Shown in pieces: positions 11,193 through 21,845 of a stretch of 64,000 nucleotides of DNA. The stretch comes from Rhizopus arrhizus (taxonomy: Eukaryota > Mucoromycota > Mucoromycetes > Mucorales > Rhizopodaceae): assembly GCA_024220505.1 (NCBI GenBank), contig JAKZZE010000034.1, positions 1 through 64,000 of the forward strand. The letters are read 5' to 3'. The stretch's first letter is position 1, and every line of letters starts with the position of its first letter. The notes beneath the pieces were generated by a model, which did not search any database, had not been told where the DNA came from, and saw only the letters and a program-made list of their open reading frames with translations. A program made the translations under genes and the position numbers.

Positions 11193-12841
11193 CACTAGGT
11201 GAAAAAATAGGGACAACCTTTTCGAAAATTTCATTTCATGCAGCATATAGCATTAAGAGAAGGTCGCCTCATGACGCTAGCAATACGTTAAACCGAGGTT
11301 AATGTATGAAGTATTTCATCAAAATATGATGAGCCAACTATGGAAAATGAGGGAGTAATGCATATATAATTGGCCGAATTTTAGATACTCCACAGCTCAG
11401 TTTTAGACCATATTTCGTACTCTTCTAGTTTGACCTGGAATATCAGCTACAATTAAAATGCAAACCGATTCTAATATTAGCTATGCACGTTCCTATAATT
11501 AATAATATAAAATGAATGCTGTTTTCTTTCATTCATATATTCTTTTTTTTTCGTTATATTCTTCTTACTTCCTGCGAAATTTCTCTTACTTATGCTTCGC
11601 GCTTTACCTCAAGACACGCAAGACAGCATCAAGTCTGCACTTATGAGCAATAGAAGCCCAAAGGATATTGTTGGTAAATTTGGTATCCATCCCAAGACAG
11701 TTAGGAGATATAGAAACAAGTTATTTGGGCCAATGGTACCCGCAACACGTGGTAGACATACACTTGTGTCATCTGCTACGAAGGAATATATCATGGTATT
11801 ACTGATTAAAGGAGCCCTAAAGACAGCCAAGGACGTACATCGGATGCTCATACAACTTGGGTATTCTATGACTTACCGTTCAGTAATAAACGTCCTTGTA
11901 TCAATGGATTTTTATTCTAGGCGTAAAAAGAAGCAGCCTCTTTTACCTAATAACCACCGCAAGCAGAGGTTAGCATGGGCAAAGAAGTATCAAAACTGGT
12001 CTATACAACAGTGGCATCAAGTAGTGTTCTCCGATGTAACGAAGATCAACATTTGGGGATCTGATGGCTGCAGATACTATTGGACCCAGCCTGGTGATGT
12101 TCTTCGTCCACACCACATAGATCTTTCAATGAAGCATGGTGGCGGCAAATTGATCATGTGGGGATGTATAACCAGTGAGGGATCAGGATATGCGTGCCAG
12201 GTATACGATGGTACCATGGACTCCTTGGTGTACCAGCATATTCTTGGAACAACTTACATGAAAACGCTGAAGTACTATGGTATGAACAAGCGCACCATTT
12301 ACCTTCAACAAGATAACGACCCAAAGCACAAGTCCAAATCAACAATGTCATGGCTCCAACAAAACAAGGTCCAGTACATTAACGATTGGCCACCTAACTG
12401 TCCGGATCTGAATCCTATAGAGCATATGTGGCATTTGCTGAAACTTAGGTTAAGCCTTTATGAACGAAAGGCCAGAAACATCGACGGGCTATGGGAACGA
12501 GTTGACTTTGAATGGAACAAGCTAGATAAAGATGTTTGTAGAAGTTACACTGACAGCATGCCTGATCGCATAGCAGCGGTAATCAAATCAAAAGGGAGAT
12601 TTACTCGTTATTAAATAAATACTACTCATTTTATAATATAACGATTATAAAATTATTGCGACTATTTCCTCTTTTCTTCCGCCATATGTTATCCTGATCA
12701 GTTTTATATGTGGGAAACGTAATACTCACTACCTAAGGCTACGCTCTATAGGCATGGCTTGGATGTCGTACGGAGTGGAGGAGAAAAAAAAAAAGTTAAA
12801 AATTATTTTAGGGTAGGTTGTCCCTATTTTTTCACCTAGTG
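11193..12841 (+). mobile_element. Tc1-type element A, structurally complete
   Basis: About 1649 bp, bounded by 27-bp inverted repeats beginning CACTAGGTGAAAAAATAGGG and flanked by TA at 11191-11192 and 12842-12843. The paralogous CACTA-II sequence at 20675-20695 has a single TA and no insert, which confirms the boundaries. It contains one uninterrupted transposase frame. Confidence 0.93.
11592..12614 (+). CDS. Tc1-like transposase, element A
   Basis: This 340-residue protein has the usual Tc1 length and order. It has N-terminal paired-type HTH motifs (DSIKSALMSNRSPKDIVGKF, then KTVRRYRNKL), then the DDE domain. FSDVTKIN holds the first Asp, LQQDNDPKH the second, and PDLNPIEHMW the Glu. Between the second Asp and the Glu I count 35 residues, one more than classical Tc1 (DD34E). 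The residue after the first Asp is Val instead of the common Glu (SDE). It should bind its terminal repeats and cut and paste the element at TA sites. The frame is intact; whether it is active is unknown. Confidence 0.93.
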   Translation: MLRALPQDTQDSIKSALMSNRSPKDIVGKFGIHPKTVRRYRNKLFGPMVPATRGRHTLVSSATKEYIMVLLIKGALKTAKDVHRMLIQLGYSMTYRSVINVLVSMDFYSRRKKKQPLLPNNHRKQRLAWAKKYQNWSIQQWHQVVFSDVTKINIWGSDGCRYYWTQPGDVLRPHHIDLSMKHGGGKLIMWGCITSEGSGYACQVYDGTMDSLVYQHILGTTYMKTLKYYGMNKRTIYLQQDNDPKHKSKSTMSWLQQNKVQYINDWPPNCPDLNPIEHMWHLLKLRLSLYERKARNIDGLWERVDFEWNKLDKDVCRSYTDSMPDRIAAVIKSKGRFTRY

Positions 12842-13669
12842 TAAGTAATGAACTAATATAAGCTTAAAAACATATATTCTTTTATATTATTTGTCATAAA
12901 AAAATAATAAAGCAATCTATTTACTTGAAAAACAAAAAAATTGTGCTTGTATCTATTAATTATAATTGCCTTGTAACAAGATGTTAACAAAGCTTCTTTT
13001 TTTTTTATTCTTTTTAGAATATACACGTATTTTTTTGTCATAATGTAAAAGCATTTGTATTTTTATAAAACATGTTTACTGTTAGGTTATTGTTTTCATT
13101 TGAATAAGTAACCTTTTATTGCTATGCTCTTTTTTTTTTTTTTTTTTTTTTTTTCACTAGGTCTTTTTTTTTAACTTTGTCTTTTTTTTTTTTTTTACTT
13201 CTAATTTTCCAGCTTCTTTTTTTTTTCCCAAACGCAACTATTTTGTTACGTTCTGTTACACGCTTCAAATGAACTAAGCTAAAGATCACAGACTGCCTTC
13301 CTAATATGTATTCTTCTGATCAAAATAATCGCATGGTGCTTTTGATTTCCGCATTTTGCCCTCAAAAATAAAAAAAAGATATCGGTCTTTCAACGATAGA
13401 GGAGAACAAGCTTTCCAAAAAAGATCATCTGTAAAAAAAAAGACATTTTTTTAAAACGTGAATAACTTTATGAATATTTACCCTACAATGAAAAAAATAA
13501 CATTACTTAATTTCTTTATTTTTTTCGCATCTAAATCTTTTTTCATATTTCGAAAATGACCAATACAGCAAGATATAATGTTTTTTTAAAAAAAACTTTA
13601 AAATCTGTGGACCTATGACTGTCACCGATATCAGAATTCTACGTCAAAGGCGCAACATTATTTGCAGTG

Positions 13670-13742
13670 GGAGTTATCGGCTTTTTTGAAAAATAAATAA
13701 GTTTACCTTTTTAACCAAAAGCGAAAGGGCTTCTTGGTTTAG
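13670..13742 (-). repeat. LINE 5'UTR remnant (LINE-0)
   Basis: The stretch from TATCGGCTTTT to the run GTTTACCTTTTTAACCAAAA matches the 5' leader of LINE-1 (26521-26586) and LINE-2 (31555-31613). It stands directly before the 3' end of SINE-A, the place where a further LINE of the stack should be. CACTA-I ends against it at 13669. I infer a third, older LINE whose body was lost. Confidence 0.7.
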
Positions 13743-14561
13743 ACGAAAGTTTTTATTTTTATTGGTCAAATATGCAGGCGACATATGTGTCATTAATTGC
13801 TTGACCACTGAACGAACTGGGAAAGCATACAAACTGTTAAGGGGGGAAGGGAAGGGAGGGTAAGCAGGGCAATTATTTGGCTGAAGCGACAGACGAAGAC
13901 TTGGAACAGAGAGAGAGAGACATGCTTCATTAAGCCCGAGGTGGGCATCCTTGCAACGCTGATAATGCTGCTCACCAAACAGCACACAACGCAGACCGAC
14001 CAGAACAGCAGCGGCGTCAAAACCCAGGGAGGAAAGAGAGAACAGAAAGGAATACCGACGGGGACACCGAAAGGGAGGGAAGGTGGACCAGATACCCAGC
14101 TGGCACGCAACGCAACACACAGGCGGGACACACCGAAAGCCAGAGACGACGCACGTTAAGGAAGTCATGTGACCGTGCGTGGAAGAGACGGTGCGAGGAA
14201 GGCAGGATTCGAACCTGCATGTCCAATCACTGCAAATAATGGTGTAAATTGGGTAACCAATTGTTTACCAATCTTGCGAAAAAATTGACATTCGTGTACA
14301 ATCAGGTAAGAGATTTATCCACGCACAGCCTCCTGTCTCTGCCACAAATTGTGTAAGTTATTGTCCGCCCTTTGGTTATGTGATGGTGCAAGATTTGTGG
14401 CCAACACAGGAGACTGTTGGGAGACTTTTTCGTTAACTGATCTTGCAAGATGAATCTTTCATCAGTTACGTCGTGGCTCTTGTTTATTATCAATTTGATA
14501 TCTAATGGTGCTTGGCAACCAATCACGCTTTGTAAAACACTACTTTATTTGTCTTTTTGCT

Positions 14562-14700
14562 CTTTTATAAACCACTCATATTGCCTTATATACTTCTTTA
14601 TTGACCACTCATATTGCCTTATATACTTCTTTATGAACCACTTATATTGCTTTATATACTTCTTTATTGACCATTCATATTGCAATAAATATTGCTTTAT
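14562..14700. repeat. 33-bp minisatellite in CACTA-II
   Basis: About four copies of a ~33-bp unit containing ACCACTCATATTGCCTTATA are followed by a partial copy. They lie ~340 bp inside the left end of the element, where CACTA subterminal transposase-binding repeats are usually found. That function is inference. Confidence 0.7.
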
Positions 14701-15014
14701 ATACACAAAAAATAGGGATTTGGTTTATAAAAAATAGCTTTTTTTTTATTTGAATAAAATAATAATAACAATACATAGTATTTCTTTGCTTATAGCGTTT
14801 TAACAGTGCATTTGACTTACCTAATGTCACCAGAATAGCAGCATCTAATCTAAAAATACATCGATTAATCTCGTGGAACTCAAAAAGTTCTCAAAAGAAA
14901 AAAAAAAAAAAAGCCAAGCTCAAGGATTAAAGAAATTGGGCACTTAAAGCAAAAGAAAAAAGATATCAGTACTTCAGAACCAAAGCAAAGACAGAAAAGA
15001 GATAGAAGAGGCCA

Positions 15015-15380
15015 AAGCAAAGCAGCATTCATCTATAATAGATGTTAGATATCGTGTATATATAATACAAGCAATAGTACCTTTCATTACGTAGACCATG
15101 GGAAAAAAAAACTAGCTAAGCGTATACAAACGACTAAAAAAGCAGCAGACATCTATAATAATTATTAGCTATTGAGTATATGTAGCAAAAGTAATAGTAC
15201 CTTTCTTTAGATGGGCTAAGAGAAAAAAACTAGCTAAGCTTATACGAACAAGTAAAAAAAAAAAGGAAGCAGAACGCATCTATAATAAATATTAGTTATG
15301 GAGTATATAGTAAAAGTAATAGTACCTTGCTTTAGACGAACCACGAGATAAAAGAAGAAAAAAAGACACCAGCCAAGCTT
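15015..15380. repeat. ~115-bp tandem repeats in CACTA-II
   Basis: Three diverged copies share ATCTATAATA, GTATAT, AATAGTACCTT and CTAGCTAAGC(T/G)TATAC in the same order. They lie about 500-870 bp upstream of the + strand gene. They may be promoter or subterminal binding repeats; no function is proven. Confidence 0.65.
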
Positions 15381-15885
15381 ATACCAACAAGCAAAAGAAG
15401 AAGCAACTATAATCTTGGGAAAAAGACTTTATAAAGACAATTTAAACTATAAAGAAAGCAACCAACACAAATTTACTAAAGTACAAGTACCATTAGAGCA
15501 ATAATAGAATATATATAATATTAAGAACTTACCTTTTAGAAAGAATGTTTTTTTTTAAAAAAAGAAAAAAAAAAAAAAAAGGAAAAAAAAGTACTTTTTT
15601 TATAGCCTCATTTTACCAGTGTTACAGTTACCCACTATCGATTAAAAATAAGTCTTCTTTAATACTGTTTAACTATTGAAGCATTCACAGAGGCTATTCA
15701 TAAACAGTTTAAACTTTCTCTTCCTTTTTTTTTTTTATTTAAATGTAATATCTTTAACTCCAAAGGCTTTTTTTTTTCTTTGCTTTTTTTTAAAATAAAT
15801 GAAAGTATCACCTTGTTTTGTATTCATCTTCAATTTATTTTGTACTCTTGTTTTTTTTTCTTTCTTATATAATTTGTTTTAAAAA

Positions 15886-17126
15886 ATGTCTCGTCGTGCT
15901 GCCACCCCCATCAACGTTCCCAGCAATGCTCCCAAGAGAGCAAGAATTTCCATGAGCATTGCTGGATCATCATCCACTGTTGTTCCTGTTTCTGCTGCTG
16001 CTGCTCCTGCTCCTGCTCCGGCTCCTGCTCCTGCTCCTGTTCCTGTTGCAAGCTTCAGTAGCTTTACAGCTCCTCGCTTGGAGAGCCCTGTTGGTACTGA
16101 AGCCATCAGAGCAGCCTCTGGTCTCGCACCAGAGATAATAGCTGCTCAGATACAGCAACTACAACAATTGCTGCAGCAACAGCAACAGCAGCAGGAACAG
16201 CAACAGCAGCAGCATCAGCGAGCTTCAGAAGCTGAGGTCGACGCGGCCAAAAAAGAATGCAGTGTAAGTTTAGGACATATTTATTAAATTAGTAATTGTA
16301 ATTTAATAACTATATTTTATACCTTTCTGTGTTATATAGAGTTATTTAGCAGAATACTACCGTGATTACGTTGTTGGTCGCAGAAGCGAATTTGACTTGG
16401 ACGTTACCTTCGCCCACAAAAACAACAGAAAGGTCAAGGCGTTGTTGTATGAGCAAGCCAGAAAGCACCATCGTTTTGATTTGCTCACCACCTCACAAAT
16501 AAATGCTATAATTAGGAGCAAGTATTCCTACATGATGAGCAAGGCCAAGGGGAAGACAGTTGTTTCACCAAAAACTACCTGTCGTAGCCGTATAAATACG
16601 GTGAGTATTTAATATTTTGAAGATTATACTATAAAATATAGGAAATACTTACATTGATACCTTACAATAGAAACTCTCTAACAGGAGATCTGTTTATATG
16701 GCTAACCCTTCCGCGTTCGACGCCCGTTTCCCGTTCGCTGGTAAAATTCTGACTGTTGACTGGACGTCAGATGAAGAAGATGGGCCAGAGGACGAGAACG
16801 GCCGTACGTTCGTGGTCAAAAGGCCATCATTTAGAAGCAACGAAGTAAGCAAAATGTTGTTGACAAGTTTCATCTTCTAATATACCTTAATTAATCTATA
16901 GGTGGTGCAATTCCACGAAGAGTTGCAAAAACGATACAAGGAGTCGATGAAGAAAAAGGGGGCTCCACCAACTATTAGAAGAATAATAGAAAACGTTGAG
17001 GTGGAGTTCCCCGACAAACTTGATGATGCCGATTTTCCTTCCTGGGCTTTTTCTTCTTCTGCTCTTGGCTTTCCAACCTCTGTTTCTGCTTCTTCCTCTT
17101 TTGCGACTTCCAGTTCAATGCAGTAG
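15886..17126 (+). CDS. CACTA accessory protein, Ala-Pro and poly-Gln rich
   Basis: Exons 15886-16263, 16340-16600, 16671-16844 and 16902-17126, all with GT-AG introns of 57-76 bp, give 345 residues. The N-terminus is low complexity with an (Ala-Pro) run at about residues 45-55 and a poly-Gln run at about 95-112 that may form a coiled coil. The middle (YLAEYYRDYVVGRRSEFDLD to YSYMMSKAKGK) is basic and helical. The C-terminus has an acidic patch (TSDEEDGPEDENG). I do not recognise a named family. Its position tail-to-tail with the TNP2 gene inside one CACTA element suggests the counterpart of the DNA-binding TNPA-type helper, but that is inference from context only. Confidence 0.8.
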
Positions 17127-17286
17127 GCATTCTTCCCCTTTTTTTTTTCTTGGTTTGTTGTTTCTTCACAAATTGAATAAAATTTTTTAAAAAAAGTCTA
17201 TTGAATGATTCTTTAGTAAAATATATAATAAAACAATAATAATAATAATAATAATAAATGAATGAATGAACGCTTCGACATAGTTT

Positions 17287-20197
17287 TTACATATAGATCC
17301 GTCTTGGGAGAGAAAGTGTAAGAATATGATTATCTAAATATGACTTCACTGCTACTGGATTGTGAATTTTGTGAACAGGAAGTATATTTTGTTGTGAGAC
17401 TGGGTCAAATTGGTTTTTCCACACTTGAATGCCAGTATCATCAAAGGAGGGAAAGTGATGGGTCGCATGGCTGTACCAATTGACAAATGCAAAGTAATGA
17501 GTGTAGTTGTTAAATGAATGTGTAAAGAGATAACAAATTTGACCAATGCGTATTTCGTTGTTGATAATAGCTTGGATAATGCAGGAGGATGAAGAAGTTG
17601 AATTATTATTTGATGACGTATATTTTTGTCCAAGCAAGTTTATATTTTTAAATGAATGAATAATATTGCTGATAAACGTGCCAGGGATGAGTGCATAGGT
17701 GTAGGTGTAGTAATTAATCAATTGTTCATAGTGTTCTGGGCATATAAGTTGGGTTCGATTGTCGAAATTTAAAGGAAAGGATGTGGGTGGCAGAGGCTCA
17801 CTACCAGTTATTGTTGAATTGAATAAGCTAGGTCCGTCTATGAAACGAGAGTAATCAAATGGCGTTAAACCACTCTCGTCATTCGTAACCTCACCTATCT
17901 CTTCTATAAATTTAATTAGTAGGAGTATGTCTTCGTTTGTTGAATTGATAAAGGAATGTAAAGAATATACTAGATCTTGTGTGTGAACATTTTGAATGAA
18001 CATAGTAGCATAAGTTGTTTCAAATCCAGTCTTAAAATTGATGTTGATATGTTTCATATCGCCATTAAGACGTTCAAAGCCATAAAGCCAAAAAGAGTAT
18101 GATGGACCAAAGTCCAGGAAGCTTTCTTTCAAATGAAGATGCATATGCATATTTGGGGTGGGCATAGATTCACCATACAGCTCGACACAGGTCTTGCCAA
18201 AGTTTTTCATCAATAGATGTGCGGTATCTATGTCTTCTACTGTGATGGAAGGGCCAGTGACCAATTTTACAGCATCGACATACCGCAACCAGTTCGTAAA
18301 ATGTTCACCTGCCAGTTTTTGTTTGAGCAGGAAAGGTGACAGCACAACAACCCAAGTCCTCCACTCATCTGATTTCATATTGGCAAAAGCACCAGAGATT
18401 TTTCCTATTTTTTTTTTAAAAAAAAGAAAAAAAAATAAGTATTTTGCTCCACCATGAAATAAAGCTTTATTCCATGTATATATAAACACGATCAAGCAGA
18501 ACTACATACCTTCAGATAGCTTAGCGTATTGTTGAGGAATGCTGATAGTAGTCGACTCTGTTGCCATTGCTGAAAAATCAGTAGAAACAAGCAAGCCAAA
18601 ATCCTGCCAGACTTCAATCATTTTTTTAGGAGTTCCAAGAAACAAGTTATGCATTGGATCGACAGTTACATATCTCACCACATCAAAGTAAGGAAGTCGG
18701 TGTACTTCACTCCACTTTGTACCAGAACTTGCTTGCTTTTCTTCTTGTTGTGCCTTGTGCGTAGCAGTCAACCAGTCGTACGCATCAAATCTCTGCTGCT
18801 CCCATGTTCTTTGCACCCAGTTTTCATCGTTGAAATCAGAAAAGTTTGGCTTTGAAGACCTGGTACCAGTTGATAGACGGCCAAAAGCAGTTGAGCACTT
18901 GTTACATGCTTTAGTAGCCATGGCGCCCATGTATCCAGCTACTTTTCTTGCTGCAGGCATATCACAGTTGATGGACATTAATGCCACACGAACTAGTTCT
19001 CCGTTAGGATTTTCGTAAGTGGGCATTATAACACCATTGTATAGTACAAGTAATTCATCTACTAATGGCTTCAAGAAATTTTGAATTTGATCATCGTTGG
19101 GCTCATGTGGTCCAGGAATAACACCTGCCAAAACGATGTTGGAAAACTTCATACGTGTATTTCTTGGCAGATTGTTGATTGCAAGGTAAATGGCACCACT
19201 AGAATGCTTCATATTGTCACTTGGCTGGAACCAATCCACATTCAAGGATACCATCAATGATCTTGGTTGGCTGGTAAAAATTTGCCCGTTTGAATCCACA
19301 AGCTGATTCCAAACTCTGCCATCATATATGTCGAACATGACATCTTCATCAACTGATCTTCTTCTCCATTGCTCAATTTGTTGTTCAAAACTGGGTCGCA
19401 TAAAGAACTTTTTTAAAGTCTCAGTAATTGAGTTGTAGGGATACTCAAGCACTGGCTTTAAACTGCTGCCTACAAAAAGAGCATTTCCACATGGTTGTGC
19501 TTGTCGATAAGGGTTGTTAGGGAAGCGTACATAACCACAGGAGCGAGAATGCAAGCTTCCAGGAGTGTAAACGCTTCGACAAGCAGAGCAAACAAGAAAA
19601 CGGGACAAACCATTGCTGGCAGAGGAATAATTGACCATAGTACGGGCAGTAGAGATCTTTGTAGGAATCTCCATACCATGGCCAAGAGAACGGACAAAGA
19701 AGGAAAGAAAGGCCAACAAGTCTTCACCGGCTTTCACCGAGAGGTGCTTTGCTTGAAAAAGCACAATGAACAACAGCAAGAGGTGACGAAGCTGTTCTTC
19801 ATTGCTCATTCCTTCCTCTTCGTCAACATTCATTCCGTCTAACAAGTTGCAAAATACATTTCAATAAATAAAACCTTTCTTATATTAAACACTTTGTTGA
19901 TTAAAAATATACCTTCAGTTGCTGATTCAGGAATGGCTGATGAGTATTCGACAGTTTCCTCCCCGTTGTCGTTAGCTTCAGATACTCTTCTCGATTCTAT
20001 TTTGTTTTTTTTTTTTTTTTAATTAGTACGTTTGGATTTCTATTGAAAAATAAAATAAAAAAAAAACCTCTATTTCTAACTCTGTCGATAAGTTCATGGC
20101 CTCTTACAGTTCTCTTTGCAAGCATTCTAAATCCATTGGGATGGTTGCTGCATTCAGAACAGGTGCAAATAATTTTGGTGGCGTTGAAGTTGTTCAT
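17287..20197 (-). CDS. TNP2-type CACTA transposase
   Basis: Exons on the minus strand are 20197-20068, 19996-19913, 19838-18510 and 18404-17287, with GT-AG introns of 71, 74 and 105 bp. They total 2661 nt, 886 residues, with no stop. The N-terminus has a small Cys motif (CTCSECSNHPNGF) as in other transposases of this group. A second Cys pair follows (ACNKCSTAFGR). The TNP2 signature VDPMHNLFLGTPKKM sits at about residue 430-445. After the last intron comes the conserved HLHLKESFLDFGPSYSFWLY..FERLNG block. The truncated copy at 9746-10696 supports the exon structure. The C-terminal ~250 residues are Asn/Thr rich and without a recognised domain. This is the likely enzyme for the whole CACTA-II element. 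Confidence 0.88.
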
Positions 20198-20446
20198 GTT
20201 TATATTTTTTAAATTTGGAAATAGCAAAGAAAATAGGTAGAAAGAGAAAATATGCCTGATAAAAAAAAACATGTTAAATTTAAGAACAAAGTCGGTGCTT
20301 AAAGTAACCTTTTTTTTTTTCCCTTGTTTTGTTTCATGGAATACACTAGATGACAAAGGTACAAAAGATAAAAAAGAATGCTCAAGTATTGATCATATGT
20401 AAGTTTATAAAAAAAAATAATAACAACCAAGTCTAATGTCGGCTTC

Positions 20447-20477
<31 letters not shown>

Positions 20478-21566
20478 TTAGGAATTCCTAATGGGTCACA
20501 TTCGGATGACGAACATGAGCCACATGAGCAAAGTTGTTCGTTTTAACACGATAAAACTATAAGAATATCAAACTTATATTGTTGCTTGTTACTGAAAAGT
20601 TCTTTTTGATAAAGGAAGTTGGCAATGTTAACATCTCTAATGGCTAATGGCTAATTGCAAATTACACCCATGTGCAAACATAAAGTAAGTAATGAACTAG
20701 TATAAGCTTAAAACATATATTCTATTATGTTATCTGTCATAAAAATAATAAAGCACTTTATTTACTTGAAAAACAAAAAAAAACTGTGCTTGTATCTATT
20801 AATTATAATTGCCTTCTAACAAGATGTTAACAAAGCTTCTTTTTTTTTATTCTTTTTAAAATATACACGTATTCTTTTGTTATAATGTACAAGCATTTGT
20901 ATTTTTATAAAACATGTTTACTGTTAGGTTATTGTTTTCATTTGAATAAGGAACCTTTTATTGCTATGCTCTTTTTTTTTTTTTTTTTTTTTTCACTAGG
21001 TCTTTTTTTTTAACTTTGTCTCTTTTTTTTTTTACTTTTAATTTTCCAGCTTCTTTTTTTTTCCCAAACGCAACTATTTTGTTACATTCTGTTACACGTT
21101 TCTAATGAGCTAAGCTAAAAAGCACAGACTGCCTTCCTAATATGTATTCTCCTGATCAAAATAATCGCATGGTGCTTTTGATTTCCGCATTTTGCCCTCA
21201 AAAATAAAAAAAAGAAAATATCGGTCTTTAAACAATGGAGAGAAATACGCTTTCCAAAAAAAGATCATTTGTAAAAAAAGACATTTTTTTAAAAATGTGA
21301 ATAACTCCATGAATATTTACCCTACAAAAAAAATAATAACATCGTTAAATTTCTTTATTTTTTTCGTATCTAAATCTTTTTTCAAAATTCGAAAATGATC
21401 AATACAGCAAGATTTAATTTTTTTCACGAAAAAAAGTAACAATTTGTTACCCAAACGAAGAGCAATCTTGCGCAATCCGGTACCTAATTGGAACGATTAT
21501 TTGCAGTGAATGGACACTCAACCCATACGGTAGCGCCTTAACCACTACGACAAACACCCACACCTG

Positions 21567-21581
21567 GGGAAATGGTGTAGA
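21567..21581 (+). repeat. Target-site copy 1 (first 15 nt of tRNA-Ala)
   Basis: GGGGAAATGGTGTAG is identical to 32172-32186 and lies between the SINE-A head and the LINE-1 3' end. It is a target-site duplication left by insertion into the tRNA-Ala gene. Confidence 0.9.
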
Positions 21582-21845
21582 CGAAAATTTTTTTATTAAT
21601 ATATATTAGGAGTATATTGACAAGCGATAAATATCATGATAGTCATACTCAAGAAACAAAAAGAAGAGACAAGAAGCAAAAAACACTCGCAGAGCACACA
21701 AGAGCGAAAAAAAGGAAAGAGAAAAGGCCAATGGAAGCGCTAACTACTAAGCAACTCGTCAACACCATGGTCTCCTCCGCATCGTGCACTCAAATGGTTT
21801 GGCAGTGGGAGGTAGAAGCCAGAGGGTGGATCAGAGCGCTTGTCA

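Larger units (their letters stand above)
9746..13669 (-). mobile_element. CACTA element copy I, 5'-side remnant
   Basis: This copy shares with CACTA-II (14228-21508) the 5' exons of the TNP2-type transposase, its upstream region and the terminal sequence. The right end at 13669 reads ATTATTTGCAGTG, the inverted form of the CACTGCAAATAAT tip seen at 14228. The left part is missing, replaced by satellite from about 9746. A complete Tc1 element sits inside it at 11193-12841, and the corresponding empty site exists in CACTA-II at 20686-20687. Confidence 0.85.
14228..21508. mobile_element. CACTA (EnSpm-like) element II, complete, two genes
   Basis: 7281 bp, with inverted ends CACTGCAAATAAT. The following bases are similar but imperfect (AATTGGGTAACC against AATTAGGTACCG). 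It is flanked by a 3-bp AAT duplication. It holds two convergent genes: a four-exon gene on + (15886-17126) and a TNP2-type transposase on - (17287-20197), both with open frames after splicing. Subterminal tandem repeats on the left (14562-14700, 15015-15380) fit the subterminal repeats known from CACTA elements. The insertion interrupts SINE-A. Confidence 0.9.
13743..21566 (-). mobile_element. SINE-A, split by CACTA-II
   Basis: The 3' part is 13743-14227 and the 5' head is 21509-21566; together about 540 bp, near-identical to SINE-B at 31629-32170. The head is tRNA-derived, with a box-B match (GGTTCGAATCC on the minus strand, 14205-14215) and a box-A-like TAGTGGTTAAGG. CACTA-II interrupts it with an AAT duplication (14225-14227 and 21509-21511). 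The 3' end (ACGAAAG..TTTTTATT on the + strand) resembles the LINE 3' ends, as expected of a SINE mobilised by the LINE. It stands in the tRNA-Ala target series. Confidence 0.82.

Noticed and set aside
13128..13220. Long T-runs as assembly gaps or terminators
   Set aside because: The same T-rich pattern is present in CACTA-II at 20970-21065, so it is a feature of the element.
14562..15380. CRISPR array
   Set aside because: Repeats are long, diverged and directly adjacent, without unique spacers; the setting is eukaryotic.
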